This document shows positions 19,935-27,479 of a stretch of DNA of 64,000 nucleotides, piece by piece. The stretch lies in the NCBI RefSeq assembly GCF_009498455.1, contig NZ_CP045644.1, positions 4,467,001 through 4,531,000 on the forward strand, read 5' to 3'. The notes under the pieces are model-generated. The model searched no databases and was not told the origin of the DNA. It was given only the letters and a program-made list of their open reading frames with translations. Positions within the stretch are counted from its first letter, which is position 1. Every line of letters starts with the position of its first letter. Origin of the DNA: Variovorax paradoxus. GTDB lineage: Bacteria > Pseudomonadota > Gammaproteobacteria > Burkholderiales > Burkholderiaceae_C. The translations under genes and the position numbers were made by a program.

Positions 19935-20882
19935 ATGGCCCCGCAGCAGCAGATGCAGACGCAGATGGACAACAAGTCGGTCCCGCCGCTCACCCAGCGC
20001 GTGAGCCGCTACATCCTCGACCAGGCCCTGGCCGGCGGTTACGAGAACGGCCGCCACATGACCGAGACCGACCTGGCCGGCCGGCTCGGCATTTCGCGCA
20101 CGCCGGTGCGCGCCGCGCTGCGCCTCTTGCACGAGCGTGCGCTGCTGGCGCACGTGCCCAACCGCGGCTACACGCTGGTGGCCGACCGCGAGGCGCTCGA
20201 CCGCGCACGCCGCGAGATGCCGGAAGACGAAGAGAAAACGCTCTACTACCGCGTGCTGCGCGACCGCCTCGCGGGCAAGCTGCCGACGCGCGTCAACGAG
20301 CTCGAGCTGGCCCAGACCTACGGCGTGCCGCGCCCGCTGCTGCGCAACGTGATGACCACGCTGCTGCAGGACGGCGTGCTGCGCGGCCGCCACTACCAGC
20401 GCTGGGAGTTCACCGAAACCCTCGACTCGGTCGAGAGCGAGCGCGAGAGCTACCGCTTTCGGCTGGTGGTGGAATGCGCGTCGCTGCGCGAGCCGGGTTT
20501 CAAGGTCGAGCACGAGCGGCTGCTGGCCTGCCGCGAGCAACAGCAGACCTTGCTCGCGCACGCCTCGCGCCATTCGTGGATGGAGTTCTTCGAGGCCAAC
20601 GCGCAGTTCCACGAGCTGCTGGCCAGCGCCTCGGGCAACCGCTTCATCCTCGATGCGGTGAAGCAGCAGAACCGGCTGCGCCGCATCTCCGATCTGTCGG
20701 ACTACCCGCTCGTGAACATCGACCTGCTGCGCAAGTCGTGCCGCGAGCACCTGCAGATCCTCGACGCGGTCGAGGAGAACAAGCTCGAAGTCGCCGCCAA
20801 GCACATGCACGCCCACCTGAGCCGTGCCAGCGACATCCTGGAACGCCGCGTGATGGGCGACCTCGATGCGCTCGGCGAATGA
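19935..20882 (+). CDS. GntR-family regulator with two winged-helix segments
   Basis: A 315-residue GntR/FadR-type regulator. The first winged helix (about residues 15-85) contains MTETDLAGRLGISRTPVRAA and LHERALLAHVPNRGYTLV. A second winged-helix-like stretch (about residues 105-155) contains VNELELAQTYGVPRPLLRNV and LLQDGVLRGRHYQRWEF. A C-terminal all-helical FCD-type ligand domain follows (ANAQFHELLASASGNRFILD, CREHLQILDAVEENKLEVAA). It is divergent from the aminotransferase/C45/ABC operon and presumably senses its substrate. The ATG at 19935 is preferred; one at 19965 is also possible. Confidence 0.85.
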   Translation: MAPQQQMQTQMDNKSVPPLTQRVSRYILDQALAGGYENGRHMTETDLAGRLGISRTPVRAALRLLHERALLAHVPNRGYTLVADREALDRARREMPEDEEKTLYYRVLRDRLAGKLPTRVNELELAQTYGVPRPLLRNVMTTLLQDGVLRGRHYQRWEFTETLDSVESERESYRFRLVVECASLREPGFKVEHERLLACREQQQTLLAHASRHSWMEFFEANAQFHELLASASGNRFILDAVKQQNRLRRISDLSDYPLVNIDLLRKSCREHLQILDAVEENKLEVAAKHMHAHLSRASDILERRVMGDLDALGE

Positions 20883-21045
20883 GCCACGACACCCTCATGA
20901 CCACCCACGAAACGACGGCGCCCGATGCCGCGCTGGCCGACGGCTGGCGCGATGGTGGCGGTGGAGTTTCGCAATCCGTCCAGAGCGGTTGTTGAAGAAG
21001 GGCCGGGGCTTGCTGACCGAGTCGATTCGCGCGGCCAGCGCGTAG
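20879..21045 (+). pseudogene. Probable internally deleted gene scar
   Basis: An ATG at 20879 overlaps the GntR stop codon (ATGA), the usual sign of a coupled downstream gene. Yet the frame gives only MSHDTLMTTHETTAPDAALA plus about 18 codons. A different frame further on reads FAIRPERLLKKGRGLLTESI RAASA and stops at 21043-21045, looking like the C-terminus of a protein. I infer that a gene coupled to the regulator has lost its middle. The parental family is not recognised. Confidence 0.3.
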
Positions 21046-21049
21046 CCGT

Positions 21050-21433
21050 TCAGCGGCGCGTCTGGATGCCGAGCTTGCGGCAGAACTCGTAGAAATCTTC
21101 GAGCTGCAGCGACTTGTCGAACACCGCATCGACGCCCGCCGACAGCGCACCTTCGCGCACCTCGGAGGTCGCGTGGTTCATGAACACCACCGTGCGCTGT
21201 GCGGGTGACTTGCGTTCCTTCAGGTGGTTCGCAACGGTCAGGCCGTTGCCTTGCGCCAGGAACATGTCGATCACGGCAGCGTCCCAGCCATCGGGGTTCG
21301 ATTCGAGCCAATCGATCGCTTCGTCGCAGGTGCTGGCGGTGGCGACGACTTCGCATCCGGAAAATTCCCGCAGTCCATCGGTCAGGGTGGTGGCGATCAG
21401 GGGGTTGTCTTCTATGAGGTAGATGCGGGTCAT
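21050..21433 (-). CDS. Stand-alone response-regulator receiver domain
   Basis: A 127-residue CheY-like protein consisting of a receiver domain only. The acidic pocket is in IYLIEDNP, the phosphoacceptor is Asp56 in DAAVIDMFLAQGNG, the switch residue lies in TVVFMNHAT and the conserved Lys in DAVFDKSLQL. No output domain and no adjacent histidine kinase are present, so its partner is elsewhere. The ATG at 21433 begins the domain exactly. Confidence 0.9.
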   Translation of the reverse strand: MTRIYLIEDNPLIATTLTDGLREFSGCEVVATASTCDEAIDWLESNPDGWDAAVIDMFLAQGNGLTVANHLKERKSPAQRTVVFMNHATSEVREGALSAGVDAVFDKSLQLEDFYEFCRKLGIQTRR

Positions 21434-21664
21434 CGGTGCGGAGCCTGGAAATGAAATGCGTGGCCTGTGCGCGCGGGGCGCCTCTGCCAGGCCGCCCCAT
21501 TGTCTCGACACGGCGGCGGCGCGGAGTCGGACAACGCCGCCACATGGTGTCCCCCGTGCCCACGACACGCGGGTTTGTGCAGCGCATCACTGGCGTACAA
21601 GACGCGGGCGCGGGCGGTGCCTATCGTGCGGGGCTTCTTTGACTCCGCTACGACAGGTTGTTCG

Positions 21665-22462
21665 ATGCCGCTTTCTTCCTGGTCTTCTTTCGCTGCGCCC
21701 TTCACCGCTTCGGGCCGCAGCGCGCTCGTGCAGGCGCCGCCGTGGCACTACGCCGGGTGGCTGGTCAACGTGGGTTTCTCGTTCGATGCCGCACGCGGCG
21801 CGGCGCTGGTGCCGCCGGACGTCGGCGTGGCCACGGGCCACGGCTGCGTGCATTTCGCCGACTGGCAATCGTGCGGCGACGACGGACGCGAAATGCTCGA
21901 CCCGGTGTATGCGCAGTACCGCGAGACCATCGTCGTGCTCGAGATCGAACCGGCGCGCGGCGATACCTCGCGCCGCTGCTTCTACTGTCCGCTCATCTAC
22001 GTCGACCAGGACATCTCGATGCTGCGCGGCTGGCTGCAGGGCTGGCCCAAGAAGATCGGCCAGACCTGGCTCACGCGCAGCCTGCCGCTGATCCATCCGG
22101 CCGCCGCGCCGATGGCGGCCGGCAGCCGGCTCGGTGCGAGCCTCAGCGTGAAGGAGCGTCGACTCGTCGATGCCACGGTCAAGCTGTCGGGCGAGGCGAG
22201 CGGGCCGCTCGGCTTTCTCGCTGCACCGACGATCGGGGCCATCGGCTGGCCCGACCTGACGCAAGCCGGCAGCGTCGCCGTGCCGCGCTACCTGCGCGCC
22301 GACATCATCGACCGTGTCGAAACAGGCTGGGTGCAGGGCGAAGCCACGCTGCGTTTCCACGAGCACCCGGTCGAGGAACTCGCGCTGCTCGGCCCCGTGC
22401 AAACGACGCAGGCCAGCGCAGGCTGGATGGGCCTCACGGTGCGCGGCGCGATCGCGGTGTGA
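21665..22462 (+). CDS. Acetoacetate decarboxylase-family protein
   Basis: A 265-residue protein of the acetoacetate decarboxylase (ADC) superfamily. The family motif around the Schiff-base lysine is seen in LQGWPKKIGQTWLTRSLPLI, and an earlier REMLDPVYAQYRETIVVLEI and FYCPLIYVDQDISMLRGW match the ADC beta-cone. Many family members are not acetoacetate decarboxylases and use the fold for other retro-aldol or decarboxylation chemistry. The downstream AraC regulator (46 bases) is on the same strand and may control it. Confidence 0.82.
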   Translation: MPLSSWSSFAAPFTASGRSALVQAPPWHYAGWLVNVGFSFDAARGAALVPPDVGVATGHGCVHFADWQSCGDDGREMLDPVYAQYRETIVVLEIEPARGDTSRRCFYCPLIYVDQDISMLRGWLQGWPKKIGQTWLTRSLPLIHPAAAPMAAGSRLGASLSVKERRLVDATVKLSGEASGPLGFLAAPTIGAIGWPDLTQAGSVAVPRYLRADIIDRVETGWVQGEATLRFHEHPVEELALLGPVQTTQASAGWMGLTVRGAIAV

Positions 22463-22508
22463 TGAGGGCGCCGCCTCTTGCGGGCGGCTGCGCTACCCTC
22501 GGCGGGCC

Positions 22509-23324
22509 ATGACGCTCCCCGCCCCGACGACCTCGCACGTGATCGGCCTGCCGTTGAGCGACGGCACGCCGGTCGAGGTGATGTTCGCGGGCGATCCCAA
22601 GGCGCACTTCGCGCTGCACTGGCATGCCGAGTGGAGCGTGGGCGCGATCCTCGAGGGCCGCTGCGAGTTCGTCTGCGCGGGCGCGCCCCGCTCGGCGCAA
22701 GCGGGCGAGTCGGTGCTGATGCCGCCGTTCGCGCTGCACACGGCCGGCGTGAGCGCCCAAGGCTTTCGCATGGTGATGCTGTACGTGCCGCACGCCTGGG
22801 TGGCGGCGCGCAGGGGCTGGCCGGTGGACCGGCGCGGGTCGCTGCGGCAGGACGTCTGGCGCGACGAAGCGACCGTCGATGCGCTCGCGCAGGCGGCGTC
22901 GGCGGCCAACGGCGCGCGGGTCGGCGGGCTGCTCGACACCATCTTCCGCACGCAGACGACCGACCCGCTCGTGGCGGTCGCACGCACAGCGGGCGATGCG
23001 CGCGTCGAGGCCGTGTGCGACCTGCTCGCGACCGAAGACGCCTGCCGCATCGAGCCCGCGTCGCTGGCCGAACGGCTCGGCCTGTCGCGCGAGCACTTCC
23101 ATCGCCTGTTCCGCGCGGCGGTCGGCATGGCGCCGGCCCAGTACGCGCGGCTGGCGCGCATCGCCCGCGCCAAGGTGCTGCTGCGCGAAGGCCACGGGCC
23201 GGCCGAGGTGGCCGCGCAATGCGGCTTTGCCGACCAGGCGCATTTCTCGCGCTGGTTCCGCCGCTGCTTCGGCGTGACGCCGGGGAACTACCGGGCGGGC
23301 GGCTCGCCAAAAACCGTCGCGTGA
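22509..23324 (+). CDS. AraC-family regulator with cupin domain
   Basis: A 271-residue AraC-family regulator. The N-terminal AraC-binding cupin (residues 1-100) contains HFALHWHAEWSVGAILEGRC, then LMPPFALHTAGVSAQGFRMV. Two helix-turn-helices occupy residues 175-268 (SLAERLGLSREHFHRLFRAA and GFADQAHFSRWFRRCFGVTP). The last codons form the left copy of a 20-bp direct repeat found again at 25515. Its likely original right-hand neighbour was dusA (see repeats). Confidence 0.9.
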   Translation: MTLPAPTTSHVIGLPLSDGTPVEVMFAGDPKAHFALHWHAEWSVGAILEGRCEFVCAGAPRSAQAGESVLMPPFALHTAGVSAQGFRMVMLYVPHAWVAARRGWPVDRRGSLRQDVWRDEATVDALAQAASAANGARVGGLLDTIFRTQTTDPLVAVARTAGDARVEAVCDLLATEDACRIEPASLAERLGLSREHFHRLFRAAVGMAPAQYARLARIARAKVLLREGHGPAEVAAQCGFADQAHFSRWFRRCFGVTPGNYRAGGSPKTVA

Positions 23325-23327
23325 GAA
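23308..23327 (+). repeat. Left copy of 20-bp direct repeat
   Basis: The sequence CAAAAACCGTCGCGTGAGAA, at the 3' end of the AraC gene, is repeated exactly at 25515-25534, just before the dusA start. The bases after each copy are also similar (a GCGCCCCG block follows both). The pair flanks the lipoprotein gene and suggests that the intervening segment was inserted between araC and dusA. Confidence 0.75.
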
Positions 23328-23473
23328 GCGACGCGTCGGGTGCGCCCCGAGTTCACTTTCTCGCTGTAAAGACAAGCAGGCCCGTCAGGGCTGCCTTTGC
23401 TTCAGACACGTTTCTTGGCCATCCCTCAGGGGAATCGCATCACCCCCGAGGGACGCCTTGTGCGTCAGCCGGA

Positions 23474-23501
23474 CAACTCCGTGAATACGCTGCCGGAGTT
23501 G
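23474..23501. other. Hairpin between convergent genes
   Basis: Perfect 8-bp arms CAACTCCG and CGGAGTTG enclose a 12-base loop between the convergent AraC and lipoprotein genes. It lacks a clear T-run on either strand, so it may be a weak or factor-dependent terminator. Confidence 0.35.
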
Positions 23502-23516
23502 CCAAAACGGTGCCTG

Positions 23517-25304
23517 TTACTTGAACCTGGCGGCAGAAACAGGCCCATTGCTGCTGTATTCCGTAGGCTCCATCCAACTTCCCACGATGGTGCCATCCGT
23601 TTGCACGGCCAACGACGTGGACGACGCTGGTGCATGACCCGCAGCACCTACGCGAAACGTACTGCGCCATCCTTCACCGGCCGCATAGCGCCTTGCGAAC
23701 GTACCCGCTTCTCCTTCGCCGTCGCCTGATCGGTAGCCGCCCCACAGGGCCATCAGGTTGCCATTGCGGTCTGCTACCAGGCTGGGGACACGATTGCTGT
23801 AGAAGGCGTTGTGTGTCGTGCTGACGGTCGTGACGTTGTTCCAACCCGAGCCAGGGGTGTACCGGCGATAAACGAGGTCGCTGCTGCTAGGGGACGCGTG
23901 TTGCTGCCAGATTGCATGGAAGCTGCCGGCGCTGTCGGCCACCAGCACCTGATTCAGGGCGTAGCCCGCATCGTCGTTCTCAAGCAGAGCCGGCGACGTC
24001 CAGCTGCCACCCGGTGTTGCGAGCGTGCTCCACCACAGGTCAAAGCGGTCTTGTCCGCCCCCCTGTTGGATGAAGGAGTTCCACAGCGCCATCACCTGAC
24101 CTGAGTTGGAAACAGCGAGCCTCGGTGCGTACGGGTCGCCCAGTCGAACTGCTCCCAGCGATACCGCAGGCTGCCACCCGCTGCCGATTTGATAGCGCGC
24201 GACCCAGACCGGCGCGTCGCTGGTTCTCTGAACCCACAACACGTAGGCATTGCCTGCGGCATCCACAGCCACCTGCGGCTGTTCGGCCTGGTCGTAGGTG
24301 CCGATGTTGGCCGAACTGCCCAGCCGGACCGGTGCCTGCCAACCACCGGCCGATGTGAAGCGGGCGCCCCAGATATCCGAATTGGCATGCTGTGTTTCAC
24401 GCTTGCCCCAGACGGCGAAGGCATTGCCGTCGGCGTCGATCGCGAGCGAGGCGCCATAGCCTGCGTCGAAAGCTTGGTCCAGCTGTATTGGCGTTTGCCA
24501 GCCGGTGCCCTTCAAGAAGCGCGATGACCACACGCCATTACCTGCTCCGTCCCCTTGCGTCCAGACGACCAAGCCATTGCCTTGACTGTCGAAGCGGACC
24601 TGAGGGAACAGGGCGTGGTAGTTGCCGGATGCACTCAGCGTGCTGACACTGCCCCAACCGCCGTCCGCACTCTGCACCGCTGTGCGGATCTCGAAAAAAC
24701 CGCCGTCGGGCTTGCTGGGCCAGACCATCACTGTATTTCCCTGGCCATCGGGGGCTGTGACAACATCGCCTGAGGTGGTCGTCGCCGCCTCGAGCTGGTG
24801 TGGAGCCTCCCAAGTGCCATCGACCGTTCGGAACGACCAGGACTTCTCTGCGGCCAAGCCGTTGCCCGCCAGGTCCTTCAGGCCTGTCCCTGCCGTCACG
24901 GTGTAGCGGGCCAGCAGGTCCAGTGCTTTCGCCGGCGCGAACGAAACCTTGTGGCTCGCCGCGTCGTAGTTCAGCGAACCCGGAACCGCAGCGCCCGAGC
25001 GCGTGATGCGCACATTGCTGTCCGTCACGGTCGATGCCAGCAAGGCTTTGTTCAACGTGGCCGAAATCTCGGTATTGCGAGGGACGTTGTCGCTGGCCGT
25101 GGGAACGAAGGCCACGACGCTCAGCGGTGCCGTGTCGGGTGCGGGAGCCGGTGCGGGTTCCGGTGCTGGTGCCGGAGAGGGCGCTGGTGCCGGTGCGGGT
25201 GCCGGGAACAGCGGGAAAGCACCTCCGCCTCCACCGCCACCTCCTCCACCGCCGCAGGCGGAAAACAGCGTCGCTACGCAAACAATGGCCAATGTCTTCT
25301 TCAA
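23517..25304 (-). CDS. Large surface lipoprotein with SbsA-like Ig and beta-propeller-like repeats
   Basis: A 595-residue predicted lipoprotein. It starts at a TTG (25304) eight bases after an AGGAG ribosome site. The signal peptide KKTLAIVCVATLFSAC ends in a lipobox with Cys17. An 11-Gly run and a Pro-Ala linker (residues 18-60) follow, then a Big_5/SbsA Ig-like domain (residues 60-165: VPRNTEISATLNKALLASTV, LAGNGLAAEKSWSFRT). The rest consists of six or seven repeats of about 50-60 residues with the pattern PQVAVDAAGNAYVLWVQ, likely a beta-propeller. It is probably anchored in the outer membrane; its ligand is unknown. The gene lies between direct repeats. Confidence 0.8.
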   Translation of the reverse strand: MKKTLAIVCVATLFSACGGGGGGGGGGGAFPLFPAPAPAPAPSPAPAPEPAPAPAPDTAPLSVVAFVPTASDNVPRNTEISATLNKALLASTVTDSNVRITRSGAAVPGSLNYDAASHKVSFAPAKALDLLARYTVTAGTGLKDLAGNGLAAEKSWSFRTVDGTWEAPHQLEAATTTSGDVVTAPDGQGNTVMVWPSKPDGGFFEIRTAVQSADGGWGSVSTLSASGNYHALFPQVRFDSQGNGLVVWTQGDGAGNGVWSSRFLKGTGWQTPIQLDQAFDAGYGASLAIDADGNAFAVWGKRETQHANSDIWGARFTSAGGWQAPVRLGSSANIGTYDQAEQPQVAVDAAGNAYVLWVQRTSDAPVWVARYQIGSGWQPAVSLGAVRLGDPYAPRLAVSNSGQVMALWNSFIQQGGGQDRFDLWWSTLATPGGSWTSPALLENDDAGYALNQVLVADSAGSFHAIWQQHASPSSSDLVYRRYTPGSGWNNVTTVSTTHNAFYSNRVPSLVADRNGNLMALWGGYRSGDGEGEAGTFARRYAAGEGWRSTFRVGAAGHAPASSTSLAVQTDGTIVGSWMEPTEYSSNGPVSAARFK

Positions 25305-25434
25305 AACGACTACTCCTCTTTGTAATGGGGAAGATCCGCCTCCCTCTTTTGAAGCGCGTCGAAATGTTAATCGCGTAAATCCACGCAACAAATTCGATGT
25401 GCGCGGATCGCCGGATTTTTCGTCGTGGTCCGTC

Positions 25435-25455
25435 GTTTGTTTGCGCCAAACAAAC
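25435..25455. promoter_or_regulatory. Palindrome upstream of lipoprotein gene
   Basis: Perfect 9-bp arms GTTTGTTTG and CAAACAAAC are separated by CGC, 130 bases before the lipoprotein start. The AT-rich palindrome could be an operator for that gene or a hairpin. The rest of 25305-25562 contains no gene that I can support. Confidence 0.45.
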
Positions 25456-25514
25456 AGATATCGAGGGCAAGCGGCAAACCCGGATTGACGTCGGTCGGCC
25501 AAGGAAGCCCTGGT

Positions 25515-25534
25515 CAAAAACCGTCGCGTGAGAA
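25515..25534 (+). repeat. Right copy of 20-bp direct repeat
   Basis: An exact second copy of the 20-bp sequence at 23308-23327, located 28 bases before the dusA start codon. Together the copies bound a 2.2-kb segment carrying only the lipoprotein gene. Confidence 0.75.
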
Positions 25535-25562
25535 ACTACGCCCCCGAGCGAGCGCCCCGCGT

Positions 25563-25637
25563 ATGAACGACAAGTCCTTGAATCTGAAAGAAAAAATCAT
25601 CTCCGTCGCGCCCATGATGGATAAATCGGAAACCTGA
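25563..25637 (+). pseudogene. dusA: 5' stub of dusA at an element insertion junction
   Basis: The frame MNDKSLNLKEKIISVAPMMD matches the N-terminus of tRNA-dihydrouridine synthase A, where SVAPMMDWTDRHCR is highly conserved. After MMD the sequence diverges to KSET and a stop, so the gene is cut at its TPMMDW-type core. The 5' end of dusA is an established attachment site for tyrosine-recombinase islands and prophages. I infer that this is the left junction (attL) of the element filling the rest of the window; the remaining dusA should lie at its right end. Confidence 0.65.
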
Positions 25638-25663
25638 AATAAATCAACTACTTAGGTGCATCC

Positions 25664-26038
25664 GTGTGCAGTGCGTGTGCACTGGTTTGGCAAGTTGGAG
25701 GCATTCAGTTGGTCCTACTAGCCACAGCGCAGCCGAGCGCCAACGCAGAAAAACTGGCCGTCACCACTTTGGAGCGCCGGCTCGCCGGCATTCACCACGC
25801 GCATCTCGATGGCGGCCTCAAGTCTCTGGTCCGTGACCAGGCTGTGACGCGGACAATGGGCTGTATCAAATGCACGTTCGGCACGCAACAGTGCTAAGTC
25901 CGGCCGATCCTGAAAGACGACGTGTTACGGATGCTGGTTATGGCCGACCGCCAGAAGTCGAAGAAAGCCGCGCGCGACAAGGCCTTACTGCTGCACGGCT
26001 TCGCCGGCGCATTCCGCCGCAGCGAGACGCGGCGTTAA
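25664..26038 (+). pseudogene. Decayed tyrosine recombinase/integrase
   Basis: One reading frame gives LAVTTLERRLAGIHHAHLD, SLVRDQAVTRTMGCIKCTFG, then a stop at 25895. In the same frame it continues VRPILKDDVLRMLVMADRQK and ARDKALLLHGFAGAFRRSE before another stop. This is the SAM-like core-binding domain and the start of the catalytic domain of a phage-type integrase (RDKALLLIGFAGAFRRSELV is a common version). The C-terminal catalytic residues are missing. It lies directly inside the dusA junction, so it may be the element's former integrase or an earlier occupant of the site. Confidence 0.65.
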
Positions 26039-26247
26039 ATCAGCCGGCTGTGCGGCTGGGGCGACGCCAACATCGTTCAGGAACTCTTGCCTGAGGCTGA
26101 CGAACTCGTCGTCACTCAACTGCTAATCAGGATGCTCTGCGACACCGGCGTGTCTGCGCATCGGTGAACCGACACAGGGTCAACACCGGTGCTCCACAGG
26201 TCAATGCCGAGCGCATCTACCGTGCGACGGCAGCCCATGTCTTGCTG
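26039..26247. other. Gene-free stretch after integrase remnant
   Basis: Together with 25638-25663 this is the only part of 25.6-26.2 kb without identifiable coding content. The recombinase frame reopens as WGDANIVQELLPEADELVV before a stop near 26164, but I cannot assign it. No RNA gene or repeat was seen. Confidence 0.4.
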
Positions 26248-26400
26248 CTACTGAAGGCGATACTGCGCTTCAGGATGGTCACCTTGCGCTGCCTTCAAAT
26301 ATTGGTACAGGCTGTCCAGGGAAACCGTTTCAATACCGGGGCTGGCCATGTTCCGCAATCGCGCAAAGTGCTCCTTGGTTACTTCACGCGGAACGTCACT
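26248..26400 (-). pseudogene. In-frame continuation downstream of the exonuclease stop
   Basis: After the exonuclease TGA, the same frame continues for 50 protein-like codons (SDVPREVTKEHFARLRNMAS, then PGIETVSLDSLYQYLKAAQG) up to a TAG at 26248-26250. It may be the original C-terminus lost by a nonsense mutation, or the fragment of a separate small gene starting at an internal ATG (MASPGIET). Its codon character differs from the surrounding junk. Confidence 0.4.
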
Positions 26401-26955
26401 TCAGCAATCACCAGGTTGCCGAAACGTCAGTCCGCGCACCAAACGGAACAACTCGGCCTGGTACAGGGCATCATCCAGAGCATTGTGCGTTCCCTTCTTT
26501 TTCGGAAGCAGCCGCTTGGCCATCTGACTGGAGGTTGTCTGGCTCCAGGTACATCCAGTCGCACCCATGTACATGGCCTTGATGTCCAACGCCGTGTGTC
26601 CGAAGGGGTTGCTTCCGCAGAAGCGAACGAAGTAGTAGTTGACGAAGCTCCAATCAAAGGGCGCATTGAGCCCGACGAAAACTGGCTTGGCTCCGTTTGG
26701 TCGCGCCGCCTCAAGCCAGCTTGCGAAGTCCGCCATCGCAATCGCAGGCGCGGTGCCATCGCGCTCGAGGGCCTCCAGCGACAGACCTGTGACTGCAAGT
26801 GCTTCAGGCACCGCATTGCGGTTCAAGGGCTTGAGCTGAACGTAGAACGTCTTGCCATCGTCATCCACGACCGAAGCACCAAGAGAGAGCATGCTGAACT
26901 CACCCGGGATGGGGCCGGAGGTTTCGATATCCACTGAGATGTAGTGTTCTCGCAT
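26401..26955 (-). CDS. DEDDh 3'-5' exonuclease, CBASS ancillary (Cap18-like)
   Basis: A 184-residue DnaQ-like exonuclease. The metal-binding residues are in ISVDIETSG (DxE), GLNAPFDWSFVNYYFV (Asp) and the closing HNALDDALYQAELFRL (HxAxxD). It is the last gene of the CBASS operon, and its ATG shares one base with the Cap3 stop (TGATG). DEDDh exonucleases are known as ancillary genes in some type II CBASS loci (called Cap18). Cellular substrate, RNA or DNA, is unknown. Fifty in-frame codons after the stop suggest possible C-terminal truncation. Confidence 0.82.
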   Translation of the reverse strand: MREHYISVDIETSGPIPGEFSMLSLGASVVDDDGKTFYVQLKPLNRNAVPEALAVTGLSLEALERDGTAPAIAMADFASWLEAARPNGAKPVFVGLNAPFDWSFVNYYFVRFCGSNPFGHTALDIKAMYMGATGCTWSQTTSSQMAKRLLPKKKGTHNALDDALYQAELFRLVRGLTFRQPGDC

Positions 26956-27479
26956 CAGATCAGGGTAACAGCGCCATTGAGCGGAGAAATACCAACTTCC
27001 GCCTGCGGCAAAGCGCGCCACAGCGTCGTGCCGTCATGCACCCATACCCCAATTCCCCCCGGTGGCGCAGCTGTGCCGACAATCACGAAGACGAGGCCTG
27101 TGAAGGCGGCCCTACCAGCGCGCGCATGGTCTGTTGCCAATGCGATGTCGTCTGGGGAGGGGCACGGCGTAGGTTCCGGGTGGGTGTGCCAGAAGCCCAA
27201 GCAGTGCAGTCCCTCTTGGAAGAAGGCTTCGCGTTCTTTGGCTACAGCTGGAATGTCGAGTCGCAGGCCTGTACGGCTAGCCGCCCGAGCCGGCAGCTTG
27301 GTTACAGCATCCACTCGAACCGCGTCGTTGCCAGGCGCAGCGGAATACAGCTGCCCCGCAGCCTCCGTGGACCACCAGCGGCGCTGGGCGTGTGACAGCA
27401 GGGTTCGTACTCCTTCAGCCGGCAGTTCCAGTGCCCACGATGCACCTGGGATGCGATACACCAGGCTACTGTCAGCCAT
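26955..27479 (-). CDS. cap3: CBASS Cap3, JAB/JAMM isopeptidase
   Basis: A 174-residue Prok-JAB metalloprotease. The zinc motif HTHPEPTPCPSPDD (HxH-x7-SxxD) is near residues 104-117, and the upstream catalytic Glu is probably in WWSTEAAGQLYS. In type II CBASS, Cap3 cleaves conjugates made by Cap2 and so counteracts CD-NTase priming. The ATG at 27479 overlaps the Cap2 3' end by 8 bases; another start at 27497 would add six residues. Confidence 0.85.
   Translation of the reverse strand: MADSSLVYRIPGASWALELPAEGVRTLLSHAQRRWWSTEAAGQLYSAAPGNDAVRVDAVTKLPARAASRTGLRLDIPAVAKEREAFFQEGLHCLGFWHTHPEPTPCPSPDDIALATDHARAGRAAFTGLVFVIVGTAAPPGGIGVWVHDGTTLWRALPQAEVGISPLNGAVTLI

Noticed and set aside
25141-25260. 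GCCGGTGCGGGTGCC-type tandem triplets that might be taken for a CRISPR or minisatellite
   Set aside because: They encode the Pro-Ala linker and poly-Gly stretch of the lipoprotein. There are no spacers.
26164-26937. Plus-strand frame opposite the exonuclease
   Set aside because: The minus-strand DEDDh motifs and the operon context are decisive.
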